Source: Gp13-AA77 sp035949375 (lineage in GTDB: Bacteria > Acidobacteriota > Terriglobia > UBA7540). From it: a DNA stretch of 64,000 nucleotides. The position numbers were made by a program, and so were the translations under genes. The DNA lies in the NCBI GenBank assembly GCA_035949375.1, contig DASZIG010000038.1:12822-76821 (forward strand). The letters run 5' to 3'. Below the pieces are notes generated by a model that was not told the DNA's origin, did no database searches, and saw nothing but the letters and a program-made list of their open reading frames with translations. How positions within the stretch are numbered: the stretch's first letter is position 1; each line of letters begins with the position of its first letter. Positions 60,483 to 64,000 of this stretch are shown here, one piece after another.

Positions 60483-61591
60483 TGAAGAGAAAACTTCCCC
60501 GAGGAGTGTTCGTCGGCAAGGATGGCCTCTATTGGATTCGCTACGCGGACGGCGGTGGCAAAATTCGAAGGGAGAAGGTCGGGCCGTATGTAACGCAGGC
60601 CGGTGCCGCGTACCAGAAGCGCAAGTCTGAAGTGCGCGAGGGGAAATTCTTCCCCGAAAAGATACATCGGCGGTCGCTCTTGTTCGAGGAGATGGCTAAG
60701 GACTTTCTGCTCCACTCAAGGCAGACGAAGCGGAGCCATGGCCACGATGCCGGTCGGATGGAAACGCTATTGAAGCTCTGGCGCGATTGTCTTGTGGTTG
60801 AGCTCTCAGCGGGCCGTATCGAGCGAGATCTCGCCGAATGCGCCGAAAAGGAAGAGTGGGCGCCGGCCACCTATAATCGCTACAGAGCCCTGGTGTCGGG
60901 GATCTTTTCGCTGGCGATCCGCAATGGCAAAGCGAATGCGAATCCGGTCCGCGGGACAAAGCACCGCATCGAGAACAATGCCAGAGTCCGTTACCTCACC
61001 GATGACGAGGAAAAGAGTCTTATGGAACAGGTCAGGGCGACCTGCCCGGAGCTTGAGCCGCAAATCCTTGTTGCTCTGCATTCGGGAATGCGCCGCTCGG
61101 AACAATATGTGACGCGCGACTGCCCGGACGGAGGGCTCAAGTGGCAGCACGTCGACTTTCGCAGCGGAGTTATCACTCTGCCTAGGAGCAAACATGGCGA
61201 GATTCGGCACATCAGGATGAATAGCCTCTTGAAAGAGACCTTGAAAGGGCTCAGGCTTACCACCAATTCCACTTATGTTTTTCCCGTCGAGCCGCCGGAC
61301 AAACTCTTTCCCGAAATTTGCAGCCAAGCGGAGATGGCCGATTTCACTTGGCACTGTTTGAGGCATACATTCGCGAGCCGGCTCGTGATGGGTGGCGTGG
61401 ACATTCGAACCGTCCAAGAGTTAATGGGCCACAGGAGCATCGTGACCACTATGCGCTACGCGCACCTTGCACCTCGGCACCAGGCCGATGCGGTTGAGCG
61501 CTTGGTTCGGTCCCCAGTGACGGCAACTGACACCGCTACTCGCACCACGCAATCAGCGGGGGCTCTTCCCGCGGTCGGAGATGCTGCCTAA
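60479..61591 (+). CDS. int: Tyrosine site-specific integrase
   Basis: A 370-aa tyrosine recombinase. An arm-type N-terminus (GVFVGKDGLYWIRYADGGGK) and a SAM-like core-binding domain precede the catalytic domain. The catalytic residues are Arg in LHSGMRRSEQY, the HCLRHTF box, His in LMGHRSIVTTMRYAHL and the Tyr of RYAHL. GGGAGG lies before the ATG at 60479, which overlaps the upstream stop. The stop is 14 bp from the tRNA-Leu repeat, the position expected of the enzyme that inserted this element. Confidence 0.9.
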   Translation: MMKRKLPRGVFVGKDGLYWIRYADGGGKIRREKVGPYVTQAGAAYQKRKSEVREGKFFPEKIHRRSLLFEEMAKDFLLHSRQTKRSHGHDAGRMETLLKLWRDCLVVELSAGRIERDLAECAEKEEWAPATYNRYRALVSGIFSLAIRNGKANANPVRGTKHRIENNARVRYLTDDEEKSLMEQVRATCPELEPQILVALHSGMRRSEQYVTRDCPDGGLKWQHVDFRSGVITLPRSKHGEIRHIRMNSLLKETLKGLRLTTNSTYVFPVEPPDKLFPEICSQAEMADFTWHCLRHTFASRLVMGGVDIRTVQELMGHRSIVTTMRYAHLAPRHQADAVERLVRSPVTATDTATRTTQSAGALPAVGDAA

Positions 61592-61604
61592 CCTATTCAA
61601 AACA

Positions 61605-61693
61605 TGGTGCGGAGGGCGGGAATCGAACCCGCACGTCCCTTGCGGGACAAGGGATTTTAAGTCCCTTGCGTCTACCAGTTCCGCCACCCCCGC
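61605..61693 (-). tRNA. tRNA-Leu (anticodon UAA), attachment site of the element
   Basis: 89 nt including encoded CCA. Acceptor GCGGGGG pairs with CCTCCGC with one G-U, the D arm has GAACTGGTAGACGC, the anticodon loop is CTTAAAA (UAA), a long variable arm (TGTCCCGCAAGGGACG) marks it as class II, and the T arm contains GGTTCGATTCC. Its last 61 nt are duplicated at 33002-33062; this is the intact copy. Confidence 0.93.
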
Positions 61694-61834
61694 GTATTGT
61701 AAATAAACCACTTACTCAAGCACCAACGGAAAGCACCTTGGGCACTGTAGCAGAAACTGTAGCAGGTAGCTGTCGGTTTTCGGTCGCGGGCAGGCTCGCA
61801 ATGGCCTTCTGGTTTAGAGCTTCCAGATTTCTGC

Positions 61835-61918
61835 TCAAGCGGCAGCCACGCGGTACTCGGCATTTAGGCCGTCGAGCGCAGCCGTGAGTTTGCGTGCCGA
61901 GAGGACCTGGGTGTATGT
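61835..61918 (-). pseudogene. Possible C-terminal remnant of another tyrosine recombinase
   Basis: A 28-codon open stretch reading TYTQVLSARKLTAALDGLNA (then EYRVAAA and a stop), resembling the tail that follows the catalytic Tyr in integrases. It is preceded by an in-frame TAA and has no start. Location beside the tRNA fits a relic of an earlier integration. Weak, based on pattern only. Confidence 0.3.
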
Positions 61919-61960
61919 TTACTCCTTCACGCGAGAATCAGGCTCAGAGGGAACCCTTCG

Positions 61961-63016
61961 ATGACCTATTGGATTGACCTGTTCACGGGGAAGACATGGC
62001 AGGAGTTTCGCAAAGCTGGAGCGAAGATTAGCGGATTCCGGTCGTCAATGCGTGGCATCGGGCCAACTTCGGACCGCAGTCGCATTTGGTCGGATGACGA
62101 GTTTCCAGTGCGCTTCGAGGTGCGCCCGTTGGTGCTGCTTGATCCGGAGCACGGTGTTCCGATGCAAGAACTGCAGGCGAAGGTCGAATTCTTCGCGGTG
62201 CAGGAGCACGCTGGCAAATTCAAAGCCTTTGTCCGCAGGAGTCCCAACCGCTTTCGCAAGGGGGAGGACGGCGAACTGATCATGCGGTTGCTTCAGCAAG
62301 CAGAGCGTCAGCCGGTTTTGCGACCGGTGGACGCGAGGAAGCTCGCTCGAACGCCCCTGTACCGGGTGCCCAAACGCAAGGGGAAGGACAAGAAGCAGGC
62401 GGTTGTGAGCGTGCCTGAAGCCGAGGGCCGGCCAACCACCGCCGCTGAACCCGTCGAGACCGAAGCCCAGGCAGGGACTTCGCACACCGAGATTCAGTAC
62501 CAGCTTCTGAGGCTCGGGGCGGAGATGGGTCTCGGCGTGTGGGTAGCGAGGAACGACCGCTCTCGGGTGTATGACGGGGTCGCCCTGGGTGAGATGCCGG
62601 GCATGGTAGACCAACTGCCCACGCAATTCAATGAGGCAACGCAGCGGACGGTCGAACTGATCGACGTGCTCTGGCTCAGGGGAAACTCGATTCAGGCGGC
62701 ATTCGAGGTCGAATCCACAACATCGATCTATTCGGGCCTTCTCCGCATGAGTGACCTGCTTGCCCTCCAGCCAAATCTGGATATTGACCTTTACTTGGTG
62801 GCACCCGACGAGAGACGCTCCAAGGTCGAGCAGGAAATCCTGAGACCTACCTTCAATCTGCGAGAACGACCCGTGGCCGAGGTGTGCGGTTTTCTGCCGT
62901 TCTCAAAGCTTACGGAGCAAGTGTGCGGCATTCGGAAGCTCGGTCTAGCCTCCGCGCTTAAGCCCGATTTTCTCAAGAATGTTGCTGAGTATTTCACCTC
63001 AACTCAAGAGGCCTGA
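61961..63016 (+). CDS. Putative restriction-endonuclease-fold protein
   Basis: A 351-aa protein. The central region (about residues 226-262: ELIDVLWLRGNSIQAAFEVE, continuing STTSIYSGLLRMSDL) has the D...ExE pattern of divergent PD-(D/E)XK nucleases, followed by LDIDLYLVAPDERRSKVEQE and FLPFSKL. The N-terminal ~140 residues are a separate strand-rich and basic domain. It lies just outside the element on the chromosomal side, 51 bp before a HEPN-like gene, so the two may form a small defence pair. Family name not certain. Confidence 0.55.
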   Translation: MTYWIDLFTGKTWQEFRKAGAKISGFRSSMRGIGPTSDRSRIWSDDEFPVRFEVRPLVLLDPEHGVPMQELQAKVEFFAVQEHAGKFKAFVRRSPNRFRKGEDGELIMRLLQQAERQPVLRPVDARKLARTPLYRVPKRKGKDKKQAVVSVPEAEGRPTTAAEPVETEAQAGTSHTEIQYQLLRLGAEMGLGVWVARNDRSRVYDGVALGEMPGMVDQLPTQFNEATQRTVELIDVLWLRGNSIQAAFEVESTTSIYSGLLRMSDLLALQPNLDIDLYLVAPDERRSKVEQEILRPTFNLRERPVAEVCGFLPFSKLTEQVCGIRKLGLASALKPDFLKNVAEYFTSTQEA

Positions 63017-63067
63017 GGGCCACCTAGCGCCAAAGCGTACACGCCGCCCATCAAGGTTGGTAATCCG

Positions 63068-64000
63068 ATGCCACAGCGCAAACTGCGGATTGTTCCGCTG
63101 TTCAACACGGAAGACTTGGGACAGGGGCGGATCGATCTGACTGGCGGATTCTCAATCGAGGATATCAAGGGATTGGTCTCCGCCCCAAGTTTCCAGACAT
63201 GGCGACGACGTATAAGCGATGAAGAGCTAGACGAGATGCTCAGGTGGGACTTGGCTATCGTACACGAGTTTTGGTCGGACTTGGGACTTGGCCCCGAAGA
63301 GGAGCGATCTGCAATCACGACCCGATTCTTGGTGGCGTTCTGTCGCTTTCTGCATCCGACACAAACGCACGACGGCTGGTTTATTCAGGGCGCACCAATG
63401 GGTAACGAACCCTTCAGAGTTAACCAATTCAGCCACCGTCCCGGTCCTGTGTTCTTGGAAGACTGCGAGGCGCGTTCAGGACTCGCGAGGCCGGAGGCAT
63501 TTCAAGAGGCCGCCCAGTTTGTCGCTGACTTTCGACGGCTCACGGACTCGATTCTGGACGAGACATTCGGTTTTAATCCGATCGTGATTGCGGTGCGACT
63601 ATCCGAGCAGGCGTATCTGGACTTCGACCCGCAAATGAGGCTCCTCAAACGGGTCATGGCCCTTGAGGCTTTGTTCGCGTCGGAAGCGACCTATGGAAAG
63701 CGAGCACTGGTTCCGAGGGTGGCGAGATTCATCGGTGAGAACACCCCCATTTACCCTGGTTCGGCGGTCGCCTACACGGTTGGGAGCGTTATTGAGGACA
63801 TCTGTATTCTGCGCAATGCCTTTGCGCATGGCAACGTGGTTCCGGACCAGTTGGTGGGAACGCCGCCGGAATCTGCGGTCGCTTCTGTGAATGTCAAGTC
63901 TTACGCGGATGTCTTAAGGGAAGCTTCGGCGGTGATCGTTCGCACTGTTCTTCTCCGAATCTTTCGCGAGAAGCTGCTGGCCGCGTTCTCGAATAAGGCG
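63068..64000 (+). CDS. HEPN-like protein, truncated by the window edge
   Basis: Open from ATG 63068 to the end of the window (311 residues visible). The motif ICILRNAFAHGNVV near residue 250 carries the R-N-x3-H of HEPN domains, within a helical C-terminal region (RLLKRVMALEALF; YTVGSVIEDI). The N-terminal half is unassigned. Related large abortive-infection-type proteins use this fold as a ribonuclease or structural module. The gene is 51 bp downstream of the nuclease-fold gene in the same direction. Confidence 0.6.
   Translation, partial: MPQRKLRIVPLFNTEDLGQGRIDLTGGFSIEDIKGLVSAPSFQTWRRRISDEELDEMLRWDLAIVHEFWSDLGLGPEEERSAITTRFLVAFCRFLHPTQTHDGWFIQGAPMGNEPFRVNQFSHRPGPVFLEDCEARSGLARPEAFQEAAQFVADFRRLTDSILDETFGFNPIVIAVRLSEQAYLDFDPQMRLLKRVMALEALFASEATYGKRALVPRVARFIGENTPIYPGSAVAYTVGSVIEDICILRNAFAHGNVVPDQLVGTPPESAVASVNVKSYADVLREASAVIVRTVLLRIFREKLLAAFSNKA

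Larger units (their letters stand above)
33002..61665. mobile_element. Integrative element inserted in tRNA-Leu(UAA)
   Basis: The ends are 61-bp perfect direct repeats (33002-33062 and 61605-61665) identical to the 3' part of tRNA-Leu, from inside the anticodon stem to the CCA end. The intact tRNA is at the right end beside a tyrosine integrase (60479-61591), the classic arrangement. Contents: nucleotide-metabolism cassette, serine recombinase module, defence operon, iterons, D5 primase-helicase and excisionase-like genes. About 28.6 kb. No conjugation or capsid genes were seen, so it is probably a non-self-transmissible or satellite-like island. Confidence 0.85.

Noticed and set aside
1..64000. 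CRISPR array
   Set aside because: No regularly spaced repeats of 23-40 bp were seen; the only short tandem arrays are the 9-bp iterons and the 13-14 bp promoter repeats.

Overview
The window looks like chromosomal DNA of an Acidobacteriota-type bacterium. It is GC-rich, and it carries paired VWFA-related secreted proteins of the kind expanded in that phylum, an S9B dipeptidyl peptidase, a class C beta-lactamase-fold hydrolase and a BNR-repeat secreted protein. Taxonomy is inferred from gene content only; no marker gene was available.

Layout. 0-2.1 kb: minus-strand McrB-like AAA+ ATPase with a degenerate HNH-like partner and the start of a third, coupled gene. 2.3-16.4 kb: housekeeping and secreted proteins (peptidase, hydrolase, AsnA, UvrD-like helicase-nuclease, RmuC, two convergent VWA proteins, a CDP-alcohol phosphatidyltransferase). 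At 13.05-13.25 kb lies a compact unit with its own promoter, Shine-Dalgarno site, 11-codon lysine-rich ORF and terminator. 16.7-28.6 kb: a long minus-strand [NiFe]-hydrogenase operon in which a group 3d (HoxEFUYH) gene set sits inside a group 3b (HydB-G-D-A) set. Each large subunit is followed by its own maturation protease, and a REP-associated transposase interrupts hoxY-hoxH. 28.8-33.0 kb: BNR protein, a mostly empty 1.5-kb stretch, a CsoR/FrmR-family repressor and an SDR.

33.0-61.7 kb is an integrated mobile element. A 61-bp perfect direct repeat (33002-33062 and 61605-61665) matches the 3' part of a tRNA-Leu(UAA) gene. That gene is intact at the right end, next to a tyrosine integrase. 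The replication/integration end holds a CHC2 zinc-finger protein, a D5-type primase-helicase, excisionase-like proteins and an array of 9-bp iterons that could be an origin. There are two cargo blocks. (i) 33.5-38.8 kb is a nucleotide-metabolism cassette: HTH regulator, RNase H-like/DUF429 fusion, P-loop kinase, a PurZ-like adenylosuccinate synthetase with Ser in place of the catalytic Asp, a deoxynucleoside kinase, and a dCTP-deaminase/dUTPase-fold protein fused to a coiled coil and two membrane helices. I found no precedent in memory for this exact set; it is the best candidate here for an undescribed system. (ii) 40.7-55.5 kb is a tightly overlapped defence-type operon: SNF2 helicase with a DUF3883-like end, HSP90/sacsin-type ATPase, 54-aa and 157-aa unknowns, DUF1156 DNA methylase and DUF499 ATPase with an HEPN-like motif. 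It sits behind four tandem 13-14 bp repeats and a TATAAT box.

Right of the tRNA (61.7-64 kb) are a possible integrase remnant, a nuclease-fold candidate and a HEPN-like gene running off the window.
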